Origin: Aureobasidium sp. EXF-3400
Lineage: Eukaryota; Ascomycota; Dothideomycetes; Dothideales; Saccotheciaceae
Assembly: GCA_024195585.1 (NCBI GenBank)
Contig: SWBL01000210.1
Span: 26,572-90,571 of the forward strand
DNA: 64,000 nucleotides
Direction: 5' to 3'
The notes beneath the pieces are model-generated. The model ran no database searches. It was given only the letters and a program-made list of their open reading frames with translations, and was not told the DNA's origin. How positions within the stretch are numbered: position 1 is the stretch's first letter; each line of letters begins with the position of its first letter. Shown here one piece after another: positions 62,994 through 64,000 of the stretch. A program made the position numbers and the translations under genes.

Positions 62994-63597
62994 AGTGTGG
63001 TCGACACAAGACCGGAAGTTCCTTTTGTTTCACATGTTTTCTTTTGGATACCAGCGACATTCAACTGGATCCATGTATCTTTCATCAAGCGTTGGCGTTG
63101 GTTGGCATGCAGAGAATGGAACCTCTCTGACTACTGGGCATCATACTGGGAGGGTCTTTGAAGTTTCGGGGGAAGCGGCGTTATCAGATATGGGCATTTG
63201 TCCATTGTAAATACAACAAACCATGAAAACATGTCTTTGAAACCCGATTGTGCATCAGATGTGAATGACCCTTGTGAAGAAAGTGCATGTGAGGACGGTA
63301 GCCGTTTCAATATGTCGTCGATAGAGTTTCCGATAGGTAGAGCGATGCAATCACGTGTGCGGGGAGTAAAGGCCAGTGCCTTCTCGAAGCGTCAAACAAC
63401 GACAGTTCATAATCCTGTACAAATCCTGCTGCTCATTTCCGTCCTACTTCACCGCAACCGCAACTCAACTCGCTCCACCAACCTTTCGCACGCTCCCGCT
63501 GCCCTTCACAAGACTCTCACGTCTCGCCGACTTCGTCTCCGACAACCCAACCCAACACCCGTCCAGCCCCGGCACGCAACCGTGGCATACCCTTTCA
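62994..63597. other. Intergenic, promoter and leader of the antizyme gene
   Basis: 604 bp; nothing beyond the expected flanks recognised. Open frames running into 63598 from upstream are out of frame with the antizyme. Confidence 0.4.
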
Positions 63598-64000
63598 ATG
63601 GCGAATTATTCCAATCAACCCCGTAATAGTAGTAGTAATTACTACCAGGCGACCAAGGAAGTCGCCGCCCGTTCAAACATCCAGGCCAGCGCCTACACCG
63701 TCGATGCCGTCGACATGGCCCTGAAGGGCTTCCACTACTCCACCTGCGGGGCAGGCGGTACGTATTCCGCCCCTTCACTGCTCATTCGCTGGACACTAAC
63801 ACCATGACAGGAGCGGGGTGGTGGGTTTGAGGTGAGCACTGGCATACCAAGCCCGCCGCGGTCGCCCTCACGGGCTTCGTCGTCGCCGGAGCGCCCGAGT
63901 CTCAAGGCTCGCTCGCGCAGCGGAGGCGCCGCATACACCATCACGGAAGAATGTGAGAGACTCTTCTGCGAGACACTGGACACCGTTTTTCTTGGTGAGG
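63598..64000 (+). CDS. OAZ1: Ornithine decarboxylase antizyme, +1 frameshifted, 3' end outside the window
   Basis: Binds ornithine decarboxylase and targets it for ubiquitin-independent proteasomal degradation, closing the polyamine feedback loop. ORF1: exons 63598-63757 and 63811-63827 (53-bp intron, gtacgt...gacag) encode 59 residues ending ..GAGWWV before TGA at 63828-63830. ORF2 starts after skipping T63828: codon GAG at 63829, then EVSTGIPSPPRSPS, a basic linker, and the antizyme core AYTITEECERLFCETLDTVFLG at ~63925-63996. ORF2 has no good start of its own, and the TGIPSPP and TITEECERLF segments match fungal antizymes as I know them. A GTGAGG at 63995 may be an intron donor or coding. 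The catalytic-competence end of the protein lies beyond the window. Confidence 0.88.
63825..63831 (+). promoter_or_regulatory. OAZ1: Antizyme +1 programmed ribosomal frameshift site
   Basis: GTT TGA G: P-site codon GTT (63825-63827), stop codon TGA in the A site, and a G after it. Reading GAG GTG AGC after a one-base skip joins ORF1 to the antizyme frame. Antizyme shift sites normally use TGA stops, and polyamines raise shift efficiency; the exact shift codon here, GTT, is seen in the sequence. Confidence 0.82.

Noticed and set aside
1..64000. Transposons, CRISPR arrays and secondary-metabolite clusters
   Set aside because: No transposase, reverse transcriptase, terminal repeats, CRISPR spacing, PKS or NRPS motifs were seen on either strand.

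Overview
The window is nuclear DNA of a filamentous ascomycete (Pezizomycotina; Dothideomycetes is my best guess, at low confidence). Signs are compact spliced genes on both strands with introns of about 44-67 bp (GT...AG, often a CTAAC-like branch point), clear orthologues of SUP35, TSR2, MPE1, YEN1/GEN1, a PDK1-type kinase and a single MadBub gene, plus fungal families such as secreted DUF7907-like and DUF6924-like proteins. Many proteins have long disordered tails. Start codons and exon borders were set by hand from frame and homology, not from transcripts.

Layout. 0-8.8 kb: the 3' end of a Ser/Thr-rich secreted protein, a small coiled-coil ORF, SUP35 (eRF3, with a Q/N/Y/G-rich prion-like N terminus), a mitochondrial acetyl-CoA C-acetyltransferase, a DUF6924-like protein with an internal duplication, a small Pro/Gly-rich protein and a secreted DUF7907-like protein. 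10-24 kb: a broken 5'-nucleotidase-type metallophosphoesterase, TSR2, a long alpha/beta hydrolase, a J-domain protein and the PDK1-like kinase. 24-34 kb: a disordered protein, a type II membrane protein resembling PLOD-like glycosyltransferases, a membrane protein with short Asn-Gly repeats and a multipass membrane protein. 34-35 kb: four diverged ~147-bp tandem repeats. 35-42 kb: an alpha-glucoside-type MFS permease, a decayed reading frame, a small protein and a secreted aldose 1-epimerase. 42-49 kb: a protein of unknown function, a second diverged tandem repeat array and YEN1. 49-56 kb: a disordered 1018-residue protein and two neighbouring, possibly related genes, one ending in a C2H2 finger. 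56-64 kb: a MadBub spindle-checkpoint kinase, MPE1 and, running off the right edge, an ornithine decarboxylase antizyme whose reading frame requires a +1 ribosomal frameshift at GTT TGA.

The genes form no cluster with one shared pathway. The permease and the secreted mutarotase could both serve sugar uptake, but an unrelated gene and decayed sequence lie between them. The most striking items are the antizyme recoding site, the KEN/ABBA-type motif series in MadBub, the two non-coding tandem arrays, and the two decaying genes.
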